Part shown: piece by piece, positions 23,562-33,587 of the stretch | How positions within the stretch are numbered: position 1 is the stretch's first letter | Layout of the letters: every line of letters starts with the position of its first letter | Assembly (NCBI RefSeq): GCF_026151205.1 | Contig: NC_087075.1 | Location: forward strand, 15,928,571 to 15,992,570 | DNA length: 64,000 bases | Reading direction: 5' to 3' | DNA from: Bolinopsis microptera | Lineage: Eukaryota > Ctenophora > Tentaculata > Lobata > Bolinopsidae | Notes under the pieces: model-generated | What the model was told of the DNA's origin: nothing | Database searches by the model: none | The model's input: only the letters and a program-made list of their open reading frames with translations | Position numbers and translations under genes: made by a program

Positions 23562-25025
23562 ATGACCACTTCAAACAACTACTCGGACATCGAATTCGGG
23601 ATGCACAACAATGCAGAGAGATACTTTTGGGCGTCTTACCATTTATTTGGCGTCCTGTCATCCCTTATTGGAGATACTCTGATCTTGATTGCATCGTTCC
23701 AGAAGGACGCCTTTAAAATTAAAAAAATCTTAGTCACAATAATCCAGCACATCGCAGTTTTTGATTTAATTTATACTATCTCTACCCTTGCTCCTGCTGC
23801 TATCTCCTTGCTAGCCAACTCGTGGGTCTTAGGAAAAACACTTTGCTATGTTAAGGTATATGTCGGCTATTTCACTTTCCCAGCTGGGATGTCCCTCATC
23901 GCAGTTCTCACTACAAGCAAGTTCCTGATACTCAAATATCCTCTCCGAGCTGCAAGTTGGTCAACAAAAAGAGCTCATCAAGTTTGCAGCTTCATTTGGG
24001 CTTATGGCCTTATCTTACCGATACTCGTCCTCGCTGTCGACAAGGATGATGTTCACTTTGACTACCGAGTCTACAGCTGTCACTACGGTTATAGCTCTGA
24101 TGCCTGGAAGACATTATTACCGATATTTGGATTTTTATTCGGTATAGTTCCAAACGTAATCATCGTCACCACTACAGTTCCTATACTGAAGTACCTAGCT
24201 GATGCAGGGAAATCTGCAAGACGAGTTGGTGGAAGTGTTCCATGGCAAGGAGCCCTCACTGTGGTCCTCACTGCTGTCATCTACTGCATCTCCACCTTAC
24301 CTTACGTTGTTAACGAAATCGCCATCAAGTGCATGAAAGATCCCTCCGAGTTATTTCTTGTCCAATTCTATAAATTTTTCTATTTCTTGACGATGATAAA
24401 TGTTGTGGCAAACTTTTACATATACGTTCTGACGATCAGAAGTTTCCGACAATTCCTCCTTTCCAAAACTCGTTCAGTTGTTTCGCTACTAGTCTCGTTA
24501 CAAACCTCGAACATAAGATCCACAGCAGGTAAGTTACAGTTACTAAACTAACAATTATTCAACCAACTATCACTGTTACAGTTACTTGACTAACTAAAAA
24601 TTACTCAACTAATTATTTATCACTATTTTATCAATTTTCAAGCAATGGACCCAGTACTCACAGTGAGGAATCCTGATCAAATATATTTCCAGCAGGTGAC
24701 AACCAAGAAATAAAACCAACTGACAAGAAAAATTCACCGCCTAACCAGATGATCTCACTACAGAACTCCCGGCACATTACAGGTTTTTTAAATTACCGTT
24801 TTTATTAATTTAAGTTTGGTTATATATTTACAATACAATACAGACAGTATCTTCTAAAAATCTAATATGATACTGATAAAACGCCTGTTGAATGAGTCAT
24901 GGATAGATAATATTGATAATAAAATGACATGTTATATTTAATTTTATAACTTATTCCCTGTAGATAAAGACAGCGGAGGAATAATACCTGATGAGAAGGC
25001 GCCATCTAACGAAACCTCAGTTTGA
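23562..25025 (+). CDS. Rhodopsin-like (class A) G protein-coupled receptor, three exons
   Basis: Seven-transmembrane plasma membrane receptor; ligand unknown. Exons 23562-24528, 24696-24782 and 24964-25025 join in phase to give 371 residues; exon 1 holds all seven helices, the others a Ser/Pro/Lys-rich cytoplasmic tail. Approximate helices: 25-46, 57-82, 93-118, 140-160, 184-206, 229-252, 266-290. C95 (start of helix 3) and C173 (second extracellular loop) can form the conserved disulfide; D68 matches position 2.50. N6 is a possible glycosylation site. Odd points: the DRY motif at the end of helix 3 is SKF (119-121), the helix 1 Asn is Asp (IGDT), and NPxxY is replaced by NFYIY. Exon 2 has a tandem acceptor CCAG|CAG, allowing one extra Ala. 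Family assignment beyond class A is open. Confidence 0.87.
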
Positions 25026-25029
25026 AGCA

Positions 25030-26400
25030 TGTTCGTACGTTGATAAGGAAACTCAAGAGAATAAGTTAAATATGAACTTAAACTCCTCCGGCCACGCCGA
25101 TAGCTAAATGTGGCATTTACTAGAAACTAGAACATTTATTTCTAACGGTTATTCGGAGAACGCATCCATAAATTTGTGTTGGATTTTTTGAGATAAATTG
25201 AGTGGCAAATATTCATCCTTGTCTGGTTGAGTGATTAAAGGATCAAGGATAGAATCGATTTTTGTGATCAGACTTTCAGTTTGAATACTCTTTACTGTAA
25301 TTTCGAAGGGGTATCCCTTGACTTTAAGTTTAATAATTACATTTTAATTTCAGTTCGTTAACTCTTGTATTCATCACCTTCTATGTTTTTATTTTTCATT
25401 ATGATTTCCTATTTGTGCACAGAAAGTTAATGCTAATGTGAATCCTAATATTTCATCTGTGCCTATTTGTGCAAATTTTAAGTAGCGATAATTATGATAT
25501 TTAATTATTGAACCCGGTATCTGATCTTGATTTCTCATCTTCTAGGATTAATAAAATATTATGAATCTTTTGATTTTCGTAGATTATGTTCGTGTTCAAT
25601 AAATATTAAATTTGACAACTTTGACAAAGAAGTTCGTTTCACTACTCAAATGCTCATACATTTCCAAAACTTCCAAGATGCTAAAAGTAAATATGATGTA
25701 GCGGAATGTTTATTTTATAAAGACAATAACCACTCCAAGTTAAAGCTTTGCAATGAAATAAATTTACTATTTACATCAATTCATCTCCCACAACTGTAAA
25801 TATATTTTAATCTGTTATTCAGCTTTTTTAATCAAACCATTTCGCAAATTAAAATGTAATTAGATAATCTTATAATTTGGTAGATTAAGTTCCCTTCGAA
25901 GCAGTTTTAATTATTTCGATCGACAGAAATCTGAATAAAGCTTTAAAACTGGCTTGGTATAAAAAGTAACTTCTATTATTTGATAAAATATCAATTTTTA
26001 ATCATTTATTGGTTCAAGAAATTCAAGGATTGTCAGTAAAATTAAACAAATAGAAATAATCCCTGAACATGTTGCGACACTTTTACTGGACAGTCGGCAG
26101 AATACAGTACCTTGACATAAACATAACTATTTGTCGCAATCCAGACCATTTGAGAAGTTTTACGTAAACGCATATTGCATTAGTAAATATTATAAAATTA
26201 TGTGTCCTAAAAATGTTTTCATGCACTTAAGTAACAAGTTATAAAAATAAATTAGTTCGGTTTAAAATTAAATTAAATCTATTAAAGCAACCTGCAGAGT
26301 AATATAAAAACAGTAACGATAAAATAAATCTGACTCAAGAAAATCTAAATCAACTAAGAACTCACCAAGCATTCACATAAATAAAAAATGTTAAAGTATC
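25030..26400. other. Intergenic with a copy of a LINE 5' region
   Basis: About 25140-25660 matches 34950-35610, the region upstream of the LINE ORF1 (shared phrases GGTTGAGTGATT, CAGACTTTCAGTT, AAAGAAGTTCGTTTCA), in the same orientation. It is probably a solo fragment of that element. The rest is AT-rich and shows no gene. Confidence 0.6.
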
Positions 26401-26417
26401 TGAAGAATTGAAAGTCT

Positions 26418-28278
26418 TTACACATTAGTCTTCTGCTTCTTCTCCCTGGCACGCTTGTTCTGAAACCACATCAACACAGTACTGAGCTCCAGTCCAGTAA
26501 CCTGACACAAAGTTCCTTTGTTTGTCCCGGTTACATATTTATTAACGTTCTGATAATAGTGCTCCAGAACTCTGATCTGTTCGTTGGAAAACTTGGTCCT
26601 TTTCCCCGCCGGATTAACGTCTGAAGCTGCTGTATTTTTCTTCTTCGACAACATCTTGCCAATAGTTTCTTTGAAACTGAAGTTAAATCGCTCTTTAGCA
26701 GAGCTATTCGTAAAGAATTCCCCTCCGGGGATATAAGGTTTACTCATCGTATCAGGGTATGGTAAATACCCTGCAGCTAAGTTGTCTGGTACTGCTTTGT
26801 TACCAGGGTTACCAAGGTACACCTCTCCTCTCTCTTTGTCCAGGGGCATGTTGACGGTATTTCGGGACAGCCCTCCCTCTCCTAGACCCCGCGCGGCGTC
26901 AAAATACCCCATATCAAGTTGAGGCATGGGCTCTTGTTTGGGTCTCATGGTTTGAAGAAAGTCTCCTCTAACGTTGTGTAGAGGTAGGTTAGCTGATCTG
27001 GGCCCTGACGGTAGTGGGGGCTGGAACCCTCTGGTAGGGGGTGGGGTGTGGAATTGGAGAGGTCTCGTATCGTTAGGGAACAGATGGGAGGGTAGGTTAG
27101 GAGGTCTCCCTCCTAAGTGAGGTGGTCTGTGGGCCGGGTGAGGCGCCTTGTGTAGCTCTGCTGGTCGCGCGGCTCGGTCCAGGTCACGTGGGCCATCAGG
27201 TGTCTGATCACGTGGGCCCTGATCACGTGGGCCCTGGTCACGTGGGCAAGTGTCTTGATAGTTCTTCTCGGAACTGTCTCTGAACTGAGTGGGAACTCTG
27301 GGTGTGGGACTGTGAGGTGATCTCTGATCCTGGACTTCTTGAGCCTTGGCATGGTGTTCGTGTTGGAGGGTTGGTCGGATTGATGACAGGGATTCTCCTC
27401 GTTCTATCACGTGGTCTGAACCAGGCAGTCTAGAACTTTCTGACTGAGGAACTGAAAGTTTGGAATGTTGTGGTATTCTAGAATGTTCCGGAAGCGGTAA
27501 TCTAGCACTTTCTGGTAAGTTTGTTCTGGGATACCCCGCAGAAGTGCCGCTATCTGTTCTGTTGTAATACCCAGGGCTAGGTCCGAGAACAGCAGCTGAC
27601 TGATCGAGGGAGGGCCCCATGATGGGTGTGGCGGGGTTGGGAGTCTGTGGGGGCGGTAGTCCGGTCTGGTCAGGCGCTGGGCCCACGTGACCAGTGCCCA
27701 CGGGACCTGGGCTAGGGAAGTTGAAGTGTAATCTCTGGGGTTTTACATCCATACCTGCGAGAGGGAAGCTATTTAGTTTCTCAGGAAATGTTAACATTTT
27801 GAATTTTATCAACTCAAGTACAGAATTCGATACTGTCAAAGAGATTGTTCACATTAATTACGTAAGCAGGAAGTTTTGGAGGAGGAATGTTTGGAAAGCT
27901 TACTCTAGTGTTATTTCTACACAATAGCTGTGAGTAAAGTGGCATACGGAAAAGGGGTCTAAAATAGAAAAATTACAAAAGTTTAGCTTACGTAATATGT
28001 GAACGATCCCTAACCACAACAAAACCAACTCCTAGTATTCTCATTTAAAACTGTTCTTCAGCTGAAAAATGCAACTCACCTTGATTAGGTACTGGAGGTG
28101 AACTATATTGACAACTCTGATCTGGCTGGAATCTTGTCTGAGGGGAAGGGTTGAAGTTCTCTTTGTTTTCCAAATACTGGGGGTGAATGGGAGAGGTGGT
28201 GCTGTCAACGAATCTTTTCTCTGACTGGTTAAGAGGACTTGCCTGTGACGTCATCATACCACCACGTGACGTCATCAT
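26418..28278 (-). CDS. Homeobox protein with C-terminal, cut-like divergent homeodomain
   Basis: Probable nuclear DNA-binding protein. Exon 1 is 28289-28080 (acceptor CCCTTCAG, so a 5' UTR exon should exist; first ATG at 28278), exon 2 is 27754-26418; the join is in phase (Q-G-M) and gives 511 residues. Residues 1-450 are Pro/Ser-rich and low complexity, with the repeat GPRDQ near the middle. The homeodomain is the last 62 residues (26421-26606): GKRTKFSNEQIRVLEHYYQ, then GLELSTVLMWFQNKR. W48, F49, Q50, N51 and R53 are present; helix 3 has MWFQNKR. The spacing between LE and WF is one residue longer than usual, and GLELSTV recalls cut/onecut homeodomains, but no CUT domain is seen. More coding exons upstream cannot be excluded because LINE DNA begins about 120 bp above exon 1. 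Confidence 0.8.
26421..26606 (-). other. Homeodomain-coding segment
   Basis: Codes the basic N-terminal arm (GKRTKF), helix 1 (NEQIRVLEHYYQ), a lengthened loop (NVNKYVTGT), helix 2 and the recognition helix (STVLMWFQNKRAREKK). All invariant recognition-helix residues are kept, so it should bind DNA. Confidence 0.85.
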
Positions 28279-28399
28279 GCTAGTTCCCCCTGAAGGGAAA
28301 CATGGCACGTTATTATTAGGTGGAAATATTAATAACGGATAGATTGAAACAGGCGACGAAAAACGCCGTGAATTTATTACCCAATCTAGATTAGATAAC

Positions 28400-29357
28400 T
28401 CAACTTGTAAGTAAGTAATGAACATCAACAAGTCGAGTACCTTTTTTGTGCAGCGGGGTTACGACTGAGGTGCTCCAGGGGTAGACACCAAAAGAGAGGC
28501 ACTGATTGAACAAGTGTAAGATAGCGGTCTGCATGTTCATGTTCGAAGATTTAAGAAATTCGTTCAGGACACAATCCTCGGAAACTGCTTTGCCTCTTTT
28601 AAGGGAGTTGATGCATCTAAGGAGTTCTTCGTGTGTTATGTTTTGATCGAGAGATTCAGAGAGTTCCGACTGCAAATTACTCCTAGTCATCCCGTTCTGC
28701 AGTTGCTCGATTCTAGTTTCATCGATTGAAGGTTTGCCATATAGATCTTTAAAGAATTTGCAGAAGTTTAGCATGTCAAAGACGTCAAGTTTGCTACCTT
28801 CTGTCTTCAGTTCTTTAAGTTTCTTGAATCTTGCCCAATTAATATTGTCACCTGATTCAATATCACTACACAGTTCTTTAAAGAAGGATGACTTCTTAAG
28901 TTTGATGAGTTTTCTGTGAAGACGACGTTTCTCATAGTAGCTGTTTCTAAGGTATTGGCTTGCCGGGTTTTTTTCCGTATGACTTGGCGAGACGATTCAG
29001 TTCTCGCTTGCTATTGATGCACGCAGCATCAAACCAGGGTGCTTTGGGTTTCATTCGAGCCTTTTTTCCTCGGTATTTTTGGCGCTTTTTCCTATTTTGT
29101 TTTGTATTATTATTAGGAGTCATTTTGTCGGCAACATCATTTAGAATCTTAACAATAACTTGACTTAAACGTATCACGTCTTCTTTGTTATAACATTCAG
29201 TTCCTATTATACTTTCAATTTGGTCTGCAAACTGAGGGGTATTTTGTACTGCAATATAGCGATACCGGTTCGCTTCATTTTCAGCCCCGTTCCATTTATG
29301 GGGGGTGCATCTTCCAGGGTTTCTGTTAGCGCTTCCGCGTCGGAGATAACACTTCAT
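28400..29357 (-). pseudogene. LINE ORF2 linker and start of reverse transcriptase, frameshifted
   Basis: 29357-28950 codes a basic linker (KNRKKRQKYRGKKARMKPK, APWFDAACINSKRELNRLA). Near 28950 the frame shifts by one base; it then continues (SYYEKRRLHRKLIKLK, FKDLYG, HEELLRCINSLKRGKAV) to VVTPLHKKG, the first reverse-transcriptase block, before the element breaks off near 28440. Confidence 0.8.
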
Positions 29358-31088
29358 CTGAGAGCCTAAAGGAGAGATTTAATGTACAAGTTGAAGATAA
29401 AAACTTGCGACTAGCACGCATCTTCTGGAACCCTAAGCTTCATAAGAACCCTTACAAGGCGAGGTTCATTGCAGGTGCCCGTTTTTGCGTTACGAAACAA
29501 CTTAACGTCCAAGTTAACTGTTGTCTGAAACTTTTGAGGAAATACTTCAAGAAATACTGCGAGGCAATCTACAACAACAGCGGTATAAACATGTTTTGGA
29601 GCATAGATTCCTCAAGTGAATTCCTTGAAGCTATCAAAAATAGCGATGTTTATAATATACAAGTATATGATTTTACTACTCTTTATACCAGATTAGACTT
29701 GATTGAAGTAGAGAATATGATTAATGAAGTTGTTGATTTAATATTTTCAGACCGTAATAGATATATTTGTATTTCTAAAAGAGACAGTAATACATGTTTC
29801 TTTTCCAATAAAACCTATAATTCTCATGCCTGCTTTAGTCAAGATGACCTAAAAGAGGCTGTTAAATTTATTATTTATAACACTTATGTCGTCTTCGGTG
29901 GGATTGTATTCATACAAACCAAGGGTATTCCTATGGGTGGAAATTCAAGTTCCCCTATAGCTGATCTCACTGTTGGCAAAAAGGAATTTAATTATATGAA
30001 ACGTTTACTTCAGGAAAAGAAAATGGGATTAGCAAAGATATTATCCAATAATAAACGATATGTTGACGATTTATCTATTATTAACTACCTTTACTTTCAT
30101 AAATTGATTAAAGATATTTATCCTAATTCATTGGAGATGGAGCGAGCTGGTTCCAATAATAAAATCATTAACTACCTTGATTTAAATATTAATATTTCCA
30201 CAGAAGGACTTGAAATATCAGTGTATAACAAAACTGATGATTTTAATTTTCATGTTGTATCCCTTACATTTCCTCACAGTAACATCCCAACCGAGGTTGG
30301 CTACAACGTTTTTTCAAGTCAAGTTCTTAGATATGGTAATGTTTGCACTAGATTGGATATCTTTACCTCCCATCTTCACAAAATATTCAAAATTCTAATT
30401 GATAGAGGATATAGCCGTGATAGACTGATTAAAGGCATTAAACGTTGTCTGAGGAAATATGATAACGTTTTCAGGAAGTTCGGTATTCTAGATGACCGTA
30501 ACATTATTAAAGAACTCCCCTGATATCTTTTGATTTATTGAAACACGGGTACTAACTCTGCTAAACTGAACAAATTCTGAAACTTAGGTGAATAAGTGTA
30601 CAACGTGCTAAACCGAAGTTCAGACTGACCAGTGAAAATGGGCGAGCGTACCAAGTATCATTTTAATTAGAAGTTTTAGTCAGTGATTTATTATTGAAGC
30701 TTGTAATTACAATATCTAATACTCCTATAAATACTTTAATTAATTGTTTGTCCCGTTATTCTTTTTCCTTCCTCTTTTCCTTGTCATCCCCTTTAGTTTT
30801 AAGATTCTTGCTATAAATGGCTACAGCTAACACTATTAATGCTAAGTACCAAACAACAAGTGGGAGGTGGATCGTTGGTACCATTAAATCGATTTAACAC
30901 CGCAATTCCAGTCGCAAGCCTGGGACCACTACTAGCATAGTCACAACATCTACAAAGCTGCCATATAGCCTGACTGACAATTTTCTCGACTGACTGACAA
31001 TGTTTCTTCTTTTTCCCCATTTAGAATACAAAGATTAGTACATTTTAGCTTATGATTAATATTATATTTTTACCTATAGTTTACCTAG
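29357..31088 (+). mobile_element. Penelope-like element fragment inserted in the LINE
   Basis: Opposite in strand to the LINE. Both borders fall in the same LINE codon region (AAGTGT on one side, AAATGT on the other), which suggests a short target duplication. It lacks the 5' part and any recognisable GIY-YIG domain; 30524-31088 is non-coding 3' sequence. Confidence 0.75.
29366..30523 (+). pseudogene. Penelope-like reverse transcriptase, N-terminally truncated
   Basis: Open from about 29366 with ESLKERFNVQV before the first ATG-like codon; about 385 residues. Motifs: NPKLHKNPYKARFIAGA, VYDFTTLYTRL (first catalytic Asp), GIPMGGNSSSPIADL, RYVDDL (catalytic YxDD), NYLDLNI. This pattern belongs to Penelope-like elements common in cnidarians, molluscs and fish. 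The reading frame is intact, so insertion may be fairly recent, but the upstream region and C-terminal endonuclease are absent. Confidence 0.8.
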
Positions 31089-31981
31089 ATTTTACATTTT
31101 AGTTTGCAGAAACACGGTTTGTGGTCAGAGAACTTGGTGAGTTCTAGGATTTGGAATGAAGATACTCTCTCGCAGGTATTAGGGGTAGCAGCAAAATAAT
31201 CAACTACACTGCTTCCGTTGTAGTTAACCGAGGTGAAATCTCCGAATATATCTCCAAGTGTACACCCATTTAGGATTGGTAGATTGTTGCATGCTAAGAA
31301 GTCTAGAAAAAGCGCTCCCCTTGAGTTGTGTATTTGGTCCTTACTAATTCTCTCGACCGACTCAGGAAAACTTATAGGGTAATTTACTTCCGGTTCATGT
31401 TCATCACTGAGCTCTTCTGGTGTGGTGTTTTTACCGGCAGTTCTTGCATTCAGATCACCTACCAGGAGTGTTTCTCCTAAATTGGGGGTTTTGGCCCTAA
31501 ATTCCAATAAGAGATCTAATGTACTCGGTTCTGACAATCCTTTTCGTCGTGCTTTGTAAGAGGATTGTTCAGGGGAGTCATACACATTTATAATAGTGAA
31601 TTTCCGACTATCATCTTGGGGGAATACAGTGATGGCCTGGAAATCCGAACATCCCGTTCTTAACAGCTTGACGTTCGAAGTGAGGGAACGGTGTACACCA
31701 ATACATATGCCACCAGAGCGAGAGTCAGCTCTTAAGCTATTGAAACACTCGTAATTGGGAAGCGAGAAGTTTTGTTTGGTTTCTTGGAGACAGAAAATCA
31801 AGCTTTGCTGCAGTATTTCCACAAAATCACTGTCATTTGTTTTAAGGCCCTCTTCGCTCATCACGGTGTCGTGGATGTTCCAAGATAAGATCGGGAGTTC
31901 CGAGAGGATTTTGGTTTCCAGTCTAACATTGGGCTGCGATATTTTAAGAACGGAAGAGCAAGACTCGATTGTGCTAGTCAT
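31085..31981 (-). pseudogene. LINE ORF2, N-terminal APE-type endonuclease, cut off by an insertion
   Basis: ATG at 31981. Motifs in order: LSWNIHD, CLQETK, GGICIGV, INVYDSP, LVGDLNARTA, GDFTSVNYNGSSVVDYF, SDHKP. All expected residues for the apurinic-like endonuclease fold are seen. The frame ends at 31085 within the inserted element shortly after KLKC; the LINE frame continues at about 29355. Confidence 0.85.
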
Positions 31982-33587
31982 TGTCTCTGTCCTTATTTGT
32001 GTATCTTGAGATATTGAGTTTTCTTACTCTATCTCTATTAAGTCCAAGGGTTCTTTGCAAGGAATCCTTAACTAGCAGCCAGATTTTCCTTTTACCCTCA
32101 GGCGATAGGGTTAGTTCAATTCCATGACTTCCAACAGTCCTTGTGATAAGGTTAGCTAAATTGTCATTGCAGGAAGTGAAGATACGTTTTTTGTACTCAT
32201 AAGTAAGCCTGATCGAGCTTATCAGGGAGGACATCATTTCATTGACTTGTTGTATCCTTTCGTTCAGGTACGGATATCCCTTGATGGGGATGATTTGAGA
32301 AACACAGATTCTGGTATTAGTTGTTTCTAGGAGTTTATAAATAAGCTGTTTGTACTTATTGTGTAGATCTTCAGGGGTTGTCTTAAGCCAGTGTAGATCT
32401 TGAAGTCCCACATGGAGAAAGACTGTGTCGTATGAGACATTCTTTATTTTTGTTACCAGGCCGCCTCTTGACAGGATATCATTTACAGAAAACACCTTGT
32501 ATGTGTTGATATCAAACTGTTTACTGAATTTATCACTTTCGAATTCGTTCAGCTGGTCGTCAAAAACAAGAAGGCATCGTGGCTTTTTATTAGTGTCATT
32601 TGTGCTACGTGGTGGTGTCGTCTCTTTATTTTTCTCCTGGTGACTACTAATAGAACCATCACGGTGGCTGTAGTTTTTATCATACTGGTTATCTTTTTTG
32701 GAGCCGTCTTGCTTGGCAGTCTTTTTTCCAGCATGTTGGTCGTGAGCTTTCTTAGCGACGAATGGTGTAGGTAAAAGAACTTTGTTCGCTTGTGATGGAG
32801 TACTGATTTGGGGTTTTTCTTCAGTTTGGTCAGCTCCGCTGGGAGGAGTTTCTTTGTTTTCCGGCTGTCGTTCAATCTTGTTAGCTGTAGCCCTACAAGT
32901 GGTAGATCTCTGGTTTGGCGAGGGCGCTTCTCTGATCATAAGGATGGTCTGGGTTTCTTTGCTTTCAATCAGAGATGGTGATGTATTATAAGCTGGTTGA
33001 TCTGTTTGACATGATGTTTCGGTATGAGTCCCTCTGTCATTTATTTTGTGATCATGGGGGTTTGTAGTTTGGGTTTCTCTGTTCATCATTTGTTTGGGTG
33101 GATTTGTAAGTAGAGCTTTGGAAGTCCCAACTTGTTGCTCTTGAGTCGATCTTTGATTAACAAGGTTGTCAAGGGTGCTTTGCTGAATCTTTATCATCTC
33201 TAAGAGAGATAGCACTTTGCTTTTCAGGTCTGACAACTCTGCGTCGACGCTTTTGGCTATTTGGTCTTTCTTGAAAAGTTCCAGCTGAGCTTGTTGATTG
33301 CTCGTTGTTTCTTGGAGCTTGAGAATACTATTCTCAAGTATTTTGAGGGGTTTTTCAAATGCTGGATTGCTCATTCCAAGGCTTCCAGTAGCTTGATTTG
33401 TTGGGTCTGGTTTTTTTTTCCTCTGTTCTTCCGATTTTTGGTTTGCCTTTCTTGGGGACAAGTTCATGTGGTTCAGCAGATTCTTCTGGTGTGGTAGGAA
33501 AACACCTAGCAGTCTTTGAGTCTTGTGCAGACGGTTCATCGGTGTTTTCAGTGATTTTATCATCCTCTCCGTTCTGCTGAGTGGCAT
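31974..33587 (-). CDS. LINE ORF1b with coiled coil and SGNH-esterase-like fold lacking catalytic residues
   Basis: 537 residues from ATG at 33587. Residues about 70-140 form a coiled coil (ILENSILKLQETT, SDLKSKVLSLLEMI), then a low-complexity linker, then about 200 residues with the block order of an SGNH hydrolase: CLLVFDDQL (usual GDS), VFLHVGLQDLH (usual GxND), and GIELTLSPEGKRKIW (usual D-x-x-H then L(S/T)PEGK). CR1/L2 LINEs often carry such an esterase in ORF1. Here the nucleophile Ser and the Asp/His pair are not at their places, so it is probably not an active esterase. The stop overlaps the ORF2 start in ATGACTAG. Confidence 0.72.
   Translation of the reverse strand: MPLSRTERMIKSLKTPMNRLHKTQRLLGVFLPHQKNLLNHMNLSPRKANQKSEEQRKKKPDPTNQATGSLGMSNPAFEKPLKILENSILKLQETTSNQQAQLELFKKDQIAKSVDAELSDLKSKVLSLLEMIKIQQSTLDNLVNQRSTQEQQVGTSKALLTNPPKQMMNRETQTTNPHDHKINDRGTHTETSCQTDQPAYNTSPSLIESKETQTILMIREAPSPNQRSTTCRATANKIERQPENKETPPSGADQTEEKPQISTPSQANKVLLPTPFVAKKAHDQHAGKKTAKQDGSKKDNQYDKNYSHRDGSISSHQEKNKETTPPRSTNDTNKKPRCLLVFDDQLNEFESDKFSKQFDINTYKVFSVNDILSRGGLVTKIKNVSYDTVFLHVGLQDLHWLKTTPEDLHNKYKQLIYKLLETTNTRICVSQIIPIKGYPYLNERIQQVNEMMSSLISSIRLTYEYKKRIFTSCNDNLANLITRTVGSHGIELTLSPEGKRKIWLLVKDSLQRTLGLNRDRVRKLNISRYTNKDRDND

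Noticed and set aside
25527..25799. Plus-strand frame of 90 codons after the GPCR gene
   Set aside because: Lies in a fragment matching the LINE 5' region on the other strand; no protein features.
30811..31020. Minus-strand frame in the Penelope 3' region
   Set aside because: Short, without homologous motif I can place, and opposite to the element.
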